Notes: a model not told the origin generated them from the sequence alone. Shown: positions 30,414 through 38,185, counted from the stretch's first letter. The stretch: 64,000 nt of DNA from Luteolibacter sp. SL250 (GCF_026625605.1 NZ_CP113054.1:1302001-1366000), one strand, 5' to 3'. Numbers and translations: made by a program.

Positions 30414-31399
30414 ATCCTCTGGAATATAGGCTGATGTATCGCTTGAGCTTCAAAAGCTTTGTACGGTTCGCATTCAGGGAATTGAATCCTAAGCTCTCTT
30501 TTCATCCCAACTGGCACATTCCGCAAATGTCCGATCTTCTGCAGGCTTCATTTTTTCATCCTGAAATACCAAAGAGGCTGATTTTCAATCTGCCGCCGGA
30601 CAGTTTCAAGACGCATGTGTGCGCCGTATCATTTCCTGCCTGGCTCCTCGGACGAGATCCTAGGAAATCAGTTCTGATCCTATCCGAATCAATAGATTTA
30701 GCCGAAGAAACAAAAGAACGCTGCGCCGAACTGATGGACAGGCCGCGGTACAAAGCTGTTTTTCATCGGACCAGAATCAAGTCCAACGGTCGGGCGCTAA
30801 CGCTCACTTATGGCGGAGGAATCCGGTATGGAGGCATCGGAAATTCCTGGGGCCACAAGAAAAGTGATATAGTGATTATCGATAATCCTCAGAGCATGCA
30901 CACACAGGGAAATCTTGAGATGGCACGATTCCGGGAAATCGGACGCCTTTTGAAAAACCGTATCGAAGGGATTATTATCGTAGCGACCCGGAGGATAGGG
31001 GAAGGGGATCTAAGCGGGCATTTGCTCCGGCAATCCCAGAAATGGTTACAAATCGCAATTCCAACGGTGGGCTTGAGCGATGAATCCTGGAATCTTTCCT
31101 CTGATGAATACACCCGGCTGACCGGCGAATTGCTGCATCCAGATTACCATGGTTGGAAGTATGTCGAAAGCGAAATTCAGGAGCTGGGAGGCGAGGCGTT
31201 TGCTTATCAGCACATGCAGGGCCTTTATCGTCCACAAACACAGGGCCATCGTCCGGGAATCAACGAGTATGGCGAACCGGTTACATACGTTGGCACCTTC
31301 GACCCCACCCAGGTGACACTGGAAGACTGCCTGAGGTGGAGAGAGAATCATTCGCAGCGGGTTCGGCTGGATTACCCGGAGAAGCTGCCGTATCTGTGA
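30410..31399 (+). CDS. Large-terminase-like ATPase lacking the nuclease domain
   Basis: 329 residues resembling the N-terminal ATPase of phage large terminases: HPNWHIPQMSDLL (the adenine-binding region), NLPPDSFKTH in the Walker A position, VLILSESIDLAEE, and DIVIIDNPQS in the Walker B position. The Walker A loop lacks the usual G before K, and Walker B has Asp-Asn where Asp-Asp is common, so ATP hydrolysis is doubtful. Full terminases have 450-600 residues with a C-terminal RNase H-like nuclease; here the frame ends at KLPYL. No portal, capsid or tail genes follow. It is either a decayed prophage gene or a reduced protein of a satellite-like element. Confidence 0.75.
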   Translation: MNPLEYRLMYRLSFKSFVRFAFRELNPKLSFHPNWHIPQMSDLLQASFFHPEIPKRLIFNLPPDSFKTHVCAVSFPAWLLGRDPRKSVLILSESIDLAEETKERCAELMDRPRYKAVFHRTRIKSNGRALTLTYGGGIRYGGIGNSWGHKKSDIVIIDNPQSMHTQGNLEMARFREIGRLLKNRIEGIIIVATRRIGEGDLSGHLLRQSQKWLQIAIPTVGLSDESWNLSSDEYTRLTGELLHPDYHGWKYVESEIQELGGEAFAYQHMQGLYRPQTQGHRPGINEYGEPVTYVGTFDPTQVTLEDCLRWRENHSQRVRLDYPEKLPYL

Positions 31400-31516
31400 A
31401 GGCTATCCGGTCTGTCGGATTATTTCTGGGACCAATGAAGCCGGGATTCATTGGTCGGCGGAAAAAGACTCCAATGACTTGATCTCTACGGCACGTGGAG
31501 CGTGTGTCACCTGGAC

Positions 31517-31963
31517 ATGCACTCCATTAGCGAACTGGAAAAACTACCAAAAAAGGACCTGCTGGAACTGTGGCACAAGCTGCCGGGAAAGCAGATCCCA
31601 CCCACTCGAATCGGTCGCCTGCTGGCGGAAGTGGCTTACCGCATTCAGGAGCAGCGTTATGGCAAGCTCGACAAGAATACGTCGGTTTCCCTGAGCCGAC
31701 ACATGGCTGCCTTTGAGAAATCCCTGGAGCAGGGGAGGCTGGCGAGGCCGGTAAAATCCAAATCGAAAGTCCGGCTGGAATCGGGATCGTTGCTCAGCCG
31801 GCAATGGGAAGGCCGGACCATCACGGTGCGGAACCACGGGACTCGGGATTTCGAATTCGAAGGGGTGAGATACAAATCACTCACCGCCATCGCGAAATTG
31901 GTCACCGGCCAGCACATGTCAGGCCCGCTGTTCTTCGGGTTGAAGGAGGTGAAGCGTGGCTAA
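31517..31963 (+). CDS. DUF2924 protein, recombinase partner
   Basis: 148 residues from ATG 31517 (GTG 31502 is possible). DUF2924 features are SISELEKLPKKDLLELWHKL, shown in parts as SISELEKLPKKDL and LELWHKL, an alkaline basic middle (VKSKSKVRLESGSLLSRQWEG), and the small C-terminal domain FEFEGVRYKSLTAIAKLVTG. Proteins of this family are nearly always encoded just before a serine recombinase, as here, with an 8-base overlap. A role as directionality or accessory factor has been supposed from that linkage, but I cannot show it. Confidence 0.85.
   Translation: MHSISELEKLPKKDLLELWHKLPGKQIPPTRIGRLLAEVAYRIQEQRYGKLDKNTSVSLSRHMAAFEKSLEQGRLARPVKSKSKVRLESGSLLSRQWEGRTITVRNHGTRDFEFEGVRYKSLTAIAKLVTGQHMSGPLFFGLKEVKRG
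31943..31951 (+). promoter_or_regulatory. Strong ribosome binding site of recombinase
   Basis: AAGGAGGTG lies 5 bases before the GTG start at 31956, inside the end of the DUF2924 gene. It is the clearest Shine-Dalgarno sequence of the island and fixes the recombinase start despite the non-ATG codon. Confidence 0.8.
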
Positions 31964-33734
31964 TCTGCCCATAAAGCGCTGCGCGATCTACACCCGGAAG
32001 AGTTCCGAGGAAGGACTTGAGCAGGAATACAACTCTCTGGATGCACAACGCGATGCAGGCGACGCTTTCATCCGTTCCCAGAAACACGAGGGCTGGAAGG
32101 TTCTGGAGGAAACCTATGACGACGGTGGGATTTCCGGTGGCCACCTCGAACGCCCGGGCCTACGCCGTCTGCTCAACGACATCGAAGCGAAGAAGATTGA
32201 TGTTGTGGTCGTTTACAAGGTCGACCGGCTGTCGCGGTCGCTTGCGGATTTCTCCCAACTGATGCAGCTCTTCGACAAGCACGGCGTTTCATTCGTTTCG
32301 GTCACCCAGCAGTTCAACACCTCCAGCAGCATGGGAAGGCTCACCCTGAACGTGCTGCTTTCCTTCGCGCAATTCGAACGGGAGGTGACGGGGGAGCGGA
32401 TTCGCGACAAGATCGCGCTGTCCAAGAAGAAGGGAATGTGGATGGGGGGAATCCCATTGCTCGGTTACGACGCGGTGGAAGGAAAGCTGCGTATCAATCC
32501 TTTCGAGGCGAAGACGGTAGTAGCATGTTTCGAGACCTATCTCGAGAGCGGTGGGCTAATCGATGCCATCACAAAGCTCAACGGACAGGGCTTCAAAACC
32601 AAAGCCTACGCGAGCATCAAGGGAAGGATCTTGGTGGCAAGGCCTTGGGTTGCCAAGCAACTCCACCGGGTATTGACCCAGCCTATCTACATCGGAATGG
32701 TCCGCCACAAGGAGGAGTTTTTCGAAGGTGAGCACGATGCGATCGTTCCGCAGGAATTATGGGAGCAGGTCCAGACGAAGCTTCGGGAGAACCAACCAGG
32801 CTTCCACGGAATCGAGGGACACACGAACGAGGCTGCCATCCGTCAGACGAAACTTGTTCATCCTCTGAAAGGATTCGTCCAAACCGTCGAGGGTTTCGCC
32901 CTCACCCCAACCTATACGAATAAAAGCAGCTCCCGGAGTGATGGCTCCAGAACGAGGACTCGCTACCGCTACTACGTCTCCCAGCAATCTATCCGCCAAG
33001 GTTACCAGGCCTCGTCGATCAAGACGTTGAACGCGGAGGGGCTGGAAGGAGCAGTGAAACAGATGCTGGTTCAGGCATTGCCAAAACTGTTGCCCCTGGT
33101 GTCCCAATCCGAGCTGACGAAGGAGCAAGTCCGGCACCGGCTTGAATCCTACGCGGCGATGCTTGCGGAAACGAGATCATCATTCGAGTTGGCCCGGGCC
33201 ATCCACCTGCTGGTGCCGCGGATCGTGGTGGGCGACGAGGAGATCAGAATCTACCTTACAGAGCATAGTGTCGTTCGTTTGATCAACCATGTCGCGGAAC
33301 CGATGCTTCCACCCTCTCCACGCGAATCCCTGGTAATAGGAATCGAATTTGGACCGAGCGAAGCCCTCATCACCGCCATTGTGGATCTGCGCTGCCGGCG
33401 GGGAAGGGGACAGATTGTTGATGGTCAGACAGGGAAAATCGTTTCAGCGGCACGTACGGAGCCAAAGCCAGCGCTTATCCAGGCGGTCGTCCAAGCGGAG
33501 TTCTGGCGACAGAAGCTGCGGGAGGAGCCATCGAAATCGCTTGGCGAGATCCTCAAACCATATGGGTTGAAAGAGGACTATGTCCGGCGACTCCTCCGTG
33601 CCGCTTATCTGGCACCTGAGATCAAGACTGCGATATTTCAGGGAACTCAGCCTCCGGGCCTACAGGTCCAGGATCTCACCGCGGCAGTCTCTTCGGACTG
33701 GGGCATTCAAAAGCAGCAGTTGGCTTTCCAGTGA
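31956..33734 (+). CDS. Large serine recombinase/integrase
   Basis: 592 residues. The resolvase domain has the catalytic Ser16 in YTRKSSEEG, the EYNSLDAQRDA helix, DDGGISGGHLERPGL and YKVDRLSRSLADFSQL, then the long E helix. A recombinase domain follows (GYDAVEGKLRINPFEAKTV, then LTQPIYIGMVRHK). In place of the usual cysteine zinc ribbon there is LKGFVQTVEGFALTPTYTN without clear zinc cysteines, a variant I associate with DUF2924-linked recombinases. It should integrate and excise the element between short att sites. A repeat that could be such a site begins 30 bases after the stop. Confidence 0.93.
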   Translation: MANLPIKRCAIYTRKSSEEGLEQEYNSLDAQRDAGDAFIRSQKHEGWKVLEETYDDGGISGGHLERPGLRRLLNDIEAKKIDVVVVYKVDRLSRSLADFSQLMQLFDKHGVSFVSVTQQFNTSSSMGRLTLNVLLSFAQFEREVTGERIRDKIALSKKKGMWMGGIPLLGYDAVEGKLRINPFEAKTVVACFETYLESGGLIDAITKLNGQGFKTKAYASIKGRILVARPWVAKQLHRVLTQPIYIGMVRHKEEFFEGEHDAIVPQELWEQVQTKLRENQPGFHGIEGHTNEAAIRQTKLVHPLKGFVQTVEGFALTPTYTNKSSSRSDGSRTRTRYRYYVSQQSIRQGYQASSIKTLNAEGLEGAVKQMLVQALPKLLPLVSQSELTKEQVRHRLESYAAMLAETRSSFELARAIHLLVPRIVVGDEEIRIYLTEHSVVRLINHVAEPMLPPSPRESLVIGIEFGPSEALITAIVDLRCRRGRGQIVDGQTGKIVSAARTEPKPALIQAVVQAEFWRQKLREEPSKSLGEILKPYGLKEDYVRRLLRAAYLAPEIKTAIFQGTQPPGLQVQDLTAAVSSDWGIQKQQLAFQ

Positions 33735-34053
33735 GAGACCTGGTCTAACAGGGAGGGGTTGTCGGACAGGGAGGGATTCGTTAAACGAATCCATTCTGCG
33801 CTGATAATCAGTCAGTTGCGAGGAGGAATTCTGAATGAGTGTTACAGACTGGTGTCACATGACAACTCAATTTTGTGTTTCTAGCAGATATTGAGTCTCG
33901 CTGTTAAACCGAATCGCCACTTTTTCCAGAGAACCCGCAGGTCTCATGGGCTTCCTAAGCAGGAGGTAAGGTCGTCGCCCCGGCAAAACGAGGGGATAGC
34001 TCCGCAATCGGAGTGTCTGGTGTTCCCCCCGGAAGCGCGCTTGCAAGATCACA
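33735..34053. other. Gap after the recombinase with candidate attachment repeat
   Basis: 319 bases. The left part holds repeat copy 1 (33765 to about 33860, listed separately). The rest shows only short open frames on both strands, which I take as chance. No promoter or terminator is clear. Confidence 0.5.
33765..33860 (+). repeat. Candidate att repeat, copy 1
   Basis: The first 21 bases (33765-33785, core AGGGAGGGATTCGTTAAA) are identical to 37633-37653, and similarity continues, with substitutions and one gap, for about 95 bases. Copy 1 contains a 19-base palindrome at 33774-33792 (9-base arms). It begins 30 bases after the serine recombinase stop, where an attachment site would be expected. 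It also resembles the tRNA-Ser 3' end at 42771-42791. Confidence 0.6.
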
Positions 34054-34395
34054 TCAACCGGCTGGACCAGCAGGCTCCGCCGCGTCCACTGCCGCCACGA
34101 AATACGCTTCCTCAATGACAAACTGAAGCGACAGGCAGCCATCGGTCCGGCTGGCACGAAGCCCTCCATGGCAATATTCGCAGTTCTGCGCCTCTTCGTC
34201 GTCCCATGCTTTTTCAAGCAGCTCGCGGGCGATGCGGCGCATCTCGTCAGGAACTGGGACTCCTCCGCTTTGCTGGGGCCGGGTACTGATGTTCCAGCCT
34301 ACCGCAGTTGCGGCGGTTGCGACCTTTCCAAAATCGAATTGGGCCATCGTGGTCTCGATGGCCTTCGAACGCAGTTCAATAGGATCGGGATTCAT
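34054..34395 (-). CDS. Small hypothetical protein
   Basis: 113 residues from ATG 34395. I do not recognise it. The N-terminal half is helical and ordinary in composition (MNPDPIELRSKAIETTMAQF, then VPVPDEMRRIARELLEKAWDDEEA). A CEYCHGG motif in the second half could bind a metal or be chance. The C-terminus (AAEPAGPAG) looks like low-complexity read-through. It stands alone on the minus strand between the recombinase and the heat-shock genes. Confidence 0.45.
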   Translation of the reverse strand: MNPDPIELRSKAIETTMAQFDFGKVATAATAVGWNISTRPQQSGGVPVPDEMRRIARELLEKAWDDEEAQNCEYCHGGLRASRTDGCLSLQFVIEEAYFVAAVDAAEPAGPAG

Positions 34396-34456
34396 GCCTG
34401 AAATCAGGCACAAACATCGGACGATTTCAACCTGAGGAGAGATCAATATCTGCATC

Positions 34457-34484
34457 TTGACGTCGCGAAAAATCTGATTTTATT
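34457..34484 (+). promoter_or_regulatory. Possible sigma-70-like promoter for first Hsp20 gene
   Basis: TTGACG at 34457 and a TTTATT box at 34479-34484 with a 16-base spacer, about 110 bases before the first heat-shock start. I see no CIRCE or RpoH-type consensus. This is a weak visual match only. Confidence 0.3.
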
Positions 34485-34593
34485 TCCAAACAAGGAGCCC
34501 CTTTGTGGCGCTCCATACATGAACCGGCTCGCTCGCGAACCGGCGGGGGCAGCGGGCCGGACGAGCACTACCCGCCATATCCATACTGGAAAT

Positions 34594-35046
34594 ATGAATG
34601 CATTGATTCGATGGAATCCGTTCCACGAATTGGCTGATGTGCATGGCCGTTTATCCAGCATCCTCAGCCGTTCACAGGACGGAACCAGTGTCCCAAGCGA
34701 ACCCGTGGCCACCCCTGACTGGAGTCCGGTGGTGGACGTCGCGGAGAACGACGGCGGCTACCTGCTGAGGGTTGAGATACCAGGAGTAAGGGAGGATGCC
34801 GTATCGGTCCGGCTGGAAGGAAGAAGCCTGTCCATCCGGGGTGAACGCAAGCCCGGTCTAGGCGACGATGTGCGCTATCTGCGCATGGAGCGTGCCTATG
34901 GAACCTTCTCACGTACATTCCTGCTTCCTGAAAATGTGGATGCGGAAAGCGTGGAGGCCCGGTTCAAGCTCGGCGTATTGGAGATCCATATTGCCAAGAG
35001 CGAGGCATCCAAGCCCCGGCTGATCGAGGTGAAAGGTGAAACCTGA
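34594..35046 (+). CDS. Small heat-shock protein, Hsp20 family
   Basis: 150 residues from ATG 34594, the start that gives the usual N-terminus MNALIRWNPFHEL; the frame is open earlier from 34519. The alpha-crystallin domain spans about 45-140: WSPVVDVAENDGGYLLRVEIPGV (in parts WSPVVDVAEND and GYLLRVEIPGV), then LSIRGERK, RMERAYGTFSRTFLLPENVD and FKLGVLEIHIAK. It lacks a signal peptide, so it acts in the cytoplasm as an ATP-independent holdase that keeps unfolding proteins soluble. It is the first of three Hsp20-type genes in this part of the island. Confidence 0.93.
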   Translation: MNALIRWNPFHELADVHGRLSSILSRSQDGTSVPSEPVATPDWSPVVDVAENDGGYLLRVEIPGVREDAVSVRLEGRSLSIRGERKPGLGDDVRYLRMERAYGTFSRTFLLPENVDAESVEARFKLGVLEIHIAKSEASKPRLIEVKGET

Positions 35047-35177
35047 ACGACGCGGGTCGCAGACTTTCCAGAAGGAAGGCGCGACGATGCGTCCATACCG
35101 AGGGGTGACCTCCAATGGTCACATCGTCCATGGGTGGTCACCCCGCATTCATTTTAACTCAAACAAATTCGAGTCCT

Positions 35178-36116
35178 ATGAAATCATTATCCAATGCAAC
35201 ACAACGTCTCGGTGTGATCCCGGGTGTTATGGCCCTTGGTGTAGGAGCCGTGATGGTGGCGTCACCCCCACTCGCGGGAGCCGCTGAGACCGGCTTTTTG
35301 GACAAGGTACAGGAATGGCAGGACAAAATGTCCGACAAGTTCCGCGACACTTGGAAAAGCCTTCGTAACGAAGGGAAGCCGTCGGTGGTCTCGGCATCCG
35401 TCGACCTGCGGGAACAAGAAAAGAGTTACATGCTCCGATTGGACTTGCCCGGTCGCGACCTTGAGAAAGTCGAAATCAACCTGAAGGGAGACACGCTGCA
35501 CATCGTGGTCCCGGAGGCTGACACGCTGGCTCGGTACGAGCAGACCGTTGTCCTAGCGGGTGCCGACACGGGAGCAAAACCTGTTATCGAGCGTAAGAAG
35601 GATGACGGGGTGATCACCGTGACAGTCCCGAAAGGAGCGAATCCACCCGGTCCGGTGCGCGTGCCAGCTGCTCCAGACGCTACATGGGGTGCTCCATCAC
35701 CGTGGGAACGTGACGTTCTCCGCCAAATGGATGACCTCCGCCGTGGCATGGACAAGATTTTCGAGGATGCCTTCAGGGATGTTCCCCGCGCACCCGAATT
35801 GGAAAAATACTTCGATCAACCGAGGTTCGGCTCGTTCATCGATCTCAAGGAGGAGGAGACGAACTATGTCGTCACCGCCTATCTTCCCGAGCGTGACGTC
35901 AAGAACGTCAATGCGACCATCCAAGGCAAGATTCTCAAGATCGAAGCGCTTGCTGAGGACACGCCCACCGACACGGATAAGGAGGGGAAATCTTCAGTCA
36001 CCCGGCGCGCATACTATTCGCAGCAGCTCACCCTTCCGGGAGCGGTGGAAGCGGACAAGCTGACTGTTGAAAGGAAAGAGGGTCTTCTGAAAATCACCGT
36101 CCCCAAGAGCAAATAA
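35178..36116 (+). CDS. Exported protein with two tandem alpha-crystallin (Hsp20) domains
   Basis: 312 residues from ATG 35178. Residues 1-36 are a Sec signal peptide (basic start MKSLSNATQRLG, hydrophobic core, ending L-A-G-A-A). The first alpha-crystallin-like domain is at about 70-165: VSASVDLREQEKSYMLRLDLPG (in parts SASVDLREQEKSY, MLRLDLPG), then INLKGDTLHIVV and GVITVTVPKG. A linker with WERDVLRQMDDLRRGMDKIF follows, like the N-terminal arm of a second Hsp20. The second domain (about 220-312) has FIDLKEEETNYVVTAYLPERD, shown as FIDLKEEETN and YVVTAYLPERD, and ends LLKITVPKSK. A periplasmic double-domain small heat-shock protein is unusual. A strong terminator follows. Confidence 0.85.
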   Translation: MKSLSNATQRLGVIPGVMALGVGAVMVASPPLAGAAETGFLDKVQEWQDKMSDKFRDTWKSLRNEGKPSVVSASVDLREQEKSYMLRLDLPGRDLEKVEINLKGDTLHIVVPEADTLARYEQTVVLAGADTGAKPVIERKKDDGVITVTVPKGANPPGPVRVPAAPDATWGAPSPWERDVLRQMDDLRRGMDKIFEDAFRDVPRAPELEKYFDQPRFGSFIDLKEEETNYVVTAYLPERDVKNVNATIQGKILKIEALAEDTPTDTDKEGKSSVTRRAYYSQQLTLPGAVEADKLTVERKEGLLKITVPKSK

Positions 36117-36441
36117 CCCACGCCATCCCTGGCGCACGGAAAGTCGCAGGGCCGCTCCTCCGAAGGAGCGGCCCTTTCGCATTCCCGCTCTTCTCTCAAG
36201 GCGCGTCGATCCGTCTCAGTAGGAAAATTTGCTGCGGCAACACTGACGCGTTCCAGATAGCACGCTTCTCATAAGCCATTGTATTTCCAACCAAACGAGT
36301 TCGGCATGAGTGATGCTAACGCCAATAGTGGGCGGTGCCGCTGTGGAGCATGAGGGCTTCCGAGGTATTCCATCGCCCCCGGGAAGCAGCGGAAAGGTGG
36401 ACGACCTTCCCGGAGAAATTCCCACCGTTCTGAAAGAACCG
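36117..36441. other. Gap between second and third Hsp20 genes
   Basis: 325 bases. Apart from the terminator at 36149-36177 I see nothing certain. The third Hsp20 frame is open upstream to 36310, but residues before MKHTLTQWN do not resemble the family. The region should contain a separate promoter for the third gene. Confidence 0.5.
36149..36177 (+). terminator. Rho-independent terminator
   Basis: A perfect 11-base-pair GC-rich stem (GGGCCGCTCCT and complement) with a CCGA loop, followed by TTT, 32 bases after the exported Hsp20 stop. It separates the second heat-shock gene from the third. Confidence 0.85.
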
Positions 36442-36888
36442 ATGAAACATACATTGACCCAATGGAACCCGATGCGGGAGTTGGAACACTTCCAGAACCG
36501 CATCCTCAACGCATTCGCACCCGCTCTTGGCAGCCGGGGGGACAATCCCTCCGCTTCGGAGTGGGCCCCCTTGGTTGATATCACCGAGGACGACGACGGC
36601 TATCACATCGGCGCGGAGTTGCCTCAGGTCGACAAGAAGGACGTGAAAGTCACCCTTGAAAGCGGTGTGCTGACGATCACCGGCGAACGCCGCTTCGAGA
36701 AGGACGAGAACAAGCGGAAGTACCACCGGATGGAAAGGGCATACGGCTACTTCTCCCGCAGCTTCTCCCTTCCAACTGATGCCGATCCCTCGAAGGTCGA
36801 GGCGGAGTTCAAGGACGGGATGCTCAACGTTCGCGTTGGCAAGAGCGAGGAAGCACGGCCTCGTCAGATCGAAGTAAAGGTCAGCTGA
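36442..36888 (+). CDS. Small heat-shock protein, Hsp20 family
   Basis: 148 residues from ATG 36442 (MKHTLTQWNPMREL), closely parallel to the first Hsp20 of the island. The alpha-crystallin domain has WAPLVDITEDDDGYHIGAELP (in parts WAPLVDITED, DDGYHIGAELP), VTLESGVLTITGER, RMERAYGYFSRSFSLP and FKDGMLNVRVGKSEEARP. It is a cytoplasmic holdase chaperone. The match between its RMERAYGxFSRxFxLP stretch and that of the first copy indicates the two belong to one subfamily. A hairpin terminator follows 44 bases after the stop. Confidence 0.93.
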   Translation: MKHTLTQWNPMRELEHFQNRILNAFAPALGSRGDNPSASEWAPLVDITEDDDGYHIGAELPQVDKKDVKVTLESGVLTITGERRFEKDENKRKYHRMERAYGYFSRSFSLPTDADPSKVEAEFKDGMLNVRVGKSEEARPRQIEVKVS

Positions 36889-36931
36889 CCTCTTCCCGCC
36901 GCGAACTGCGGCTCCCTCGCATTCTTACCGA

Positions 36932-36964
36932 GGCCCGCTTCCCAGTGGAGCGGGTCTTCGTTTT
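36932..36964 (+). terminator. Probable Rho-independent terminator
   Basis: Stem GCCCGCTTCC/GGAGCGGGTC with one bulge and a short CAGT loop, then CTTCGTTTT. It sits 44 bases after the third Hsp20 stop. Confidence 0.7.
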
Positions 36965-37005
36965 CTATCCTGACACGGATTCATCTCTCACCCTCTGATC
37001 TCACA

Positions 37006-37371
37006 ATGTTTCCATCCTCCGAACTCGATCCCCTTATTGATTTCGTTGTTTATCGACTCCGGAAAGCCGAATGGATCTCCGGCTATCAGTTCCAGAAGGA
37101 TCGTGGCTACCTTCTGGAGTGGACGGCAAAAGGCCGCCAGCGCGCTCTTCTGTTGCAAAAATTGATCGTCCGCCATGAGCTGACGGATCAATCCAATGTC
37201 CGGAAATTCAGCACGATATGCCTCGAAGAGGCATCCGCGCCGTCGGACGATCCGGTTCCTGCCGTGGAGCGAGATTTCTGGAGAATCTGCCTTGAGGAGT
37301 TGTGTATCGGTCTAGAAGAGAACTCCTTGGCGACGCTGGCGCGGGTGATCGCTTCATGGAAGCCCTCCTAA
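37006..37371 (+). CDS. Hypothetical protein downstream of Hsp20 genes
   Basis: 121 residues, not recognised. It is helical and Leu/Arg-rich, with no membrane segment or signal peptide: PLIDFVVYRLRKAEWISGY, then LLEWTAKGRQRALLLQKL, and near the C-terminus FWRICLEELCIGLEEN. Composition and length suggest a real gene. It starts 42 bases after the terminator of the third Hsp20 gene, so it probably has its own promoter. Confidence 0.6.
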   Translation: MFPSSELDPLIDFVVYRLRKAEWISGYQFQKDRGYLLEWTAKGRQRALLLQKLIVRHELTDQSNVRKFSTICLEEASAPSDDPVPAVERDFWRICLEELCIGLEENSLATLARVIASWKPS

Positions 37372-37503
37372 CAGGAACTACGTTACGTATGCATTGCGGG
37401 AAGGAGGCAATTCTTATCGATTCATTGAGCTCGGCCACCTCCGATATAAGCCGACCTAAAGCCTAGCCTTTCTAAGGGCGCACGTGTATGAGAAGCCGCC
37501 CCC

Positions 37504-37525
37504 TTTTTGACAACGTCGTCAAAAA
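37504..37525. promoter_or_regulatory. Palindromic site, copy 1
   Basis: The core GACAACGTCGTCAAAA lies within a near-perfect inverted repeat with TTTTTGAC and GTCAAAAA arms. The same core recurs at 38067-38082. Twofold symmetry, size and location before small regulator-type genes suit a repressor operator or a resolvase site. Confidence 0.5.
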
Positions 37526-37632
37526 CAAAATTTCCCTCCGTAAGACCGGGCGGTGGCCGAATCAGAGGAGATCCGTGCTACAAGGGGGTAGCCGTGACCT
37601 TCTTCCCCGGTGTTCGAGCAAAAAGCTGCTAG

Positions 37633-37727
37633 ACAGGGAGGGATTCGTTAAATGATGCCATTTCGCCCTAAGGATTAGTGACTTACGATCGAAGAACCGG
37701 AGTGAGTATTACAAGTAGGTGCTACAA
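37633..37727 (+). repeat. Candidate att repeat, copy 2
   Basis: Identical to 33765-33785 over its first 21 bases and diverged but alignable for about 95. The 19-base palindrome of copy 1 is degraded here. Together the copies bracket the three Hsp20 genes and the hypothetical gene at 37006. Confidence 0.6.
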
Positions 37728-37776
37728 ATCTAGCCGGGAATGGACACGATCGCTGAAACCTGTTGAGATCGGTCTT

Positions 37777-37959
37777 ATGGGAAGCACCACAAACTCGATC
37801 ATCACAGGCGATTCAAAGGAACGTGTCGCACTTGATTTAATGAAAATCCTAATCTCTGAAAATGCGAATCTGGCAGAGCGCATGAAAGACCCGAAAAAGG
37901 GTCTGTTAGATCTCTACAAGAACTGCTTGGAGGCGGTTTCGGGGACACTCCCCCAATAA
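37777..37959 (+). CDS. Small hypothetical protein
   Basis: 60 residues from ATG 37777 (MGSTTNSIITGDSKERVALD). The frame is open further upstream to 37678, but that part lies across the repeat. The protein is helical and charged (MKILISENANLAERMKDPKKG), plausible as a small cytoplasmic protein. No family is recognised. Confidence 0.45.
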   Translation: MGSTTNSIITGDSKERVALDLMKILISENANLAERMKDPKKGLLDLYKNCLEAVSGTLPQ

Positions 37960-38066
37960 TGGGAGGCATGGCCGTGATTTGCCGCGATCCCCTCTAGATG
38001 CCTATTCTCAGAATTTCCAAACGATCAGAGATCCAGAATTTCACATGCTTCGCCCCAACGATTTTG

Positions 38067-38082
38067 GACAACGTCGTCAAAA
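38067..38082. promoter_or_regulatory. Palindromic site, copy 2
   Basis: GACAACGTCGTCAAAA, identical to the core at 37509-37524, here preceded by TTTTG. It lies about 105 bases before the 38186 gene, a suitable place for an operator controlling the putative toxin-antitoxin pair. Confidence 0.5.
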
Positions 38083-38185
38083 TCATCGCCATGGGAGGAA
38101 GCGATTACCTGTGGGCTTGGAATATTTTTAGGAATATTTACCAAAAGGATTGACGGTCGCGGCACAATAGGACCAAGCTGCCGCC

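Larger units (their letters stand above)
37372..37776. other. Gap with palindrome and candidate att repeat copy 2
   Basis: 405 bases without a convincing gene. It contains palindromic site 1 (37504-37525) and repeat copy 2 (37633 to about 37727), each listed separately. The remaining sequence is A/T-rich and shows no further structure to my eye. Confidence 0.5.

Noticed and set aside
33867-34217. 116-codon minus-strand frame after the recombinase
   Set aside because: It is Arg-rich, overlaps the 34054-34395 gene in another frame and has no family similarity.
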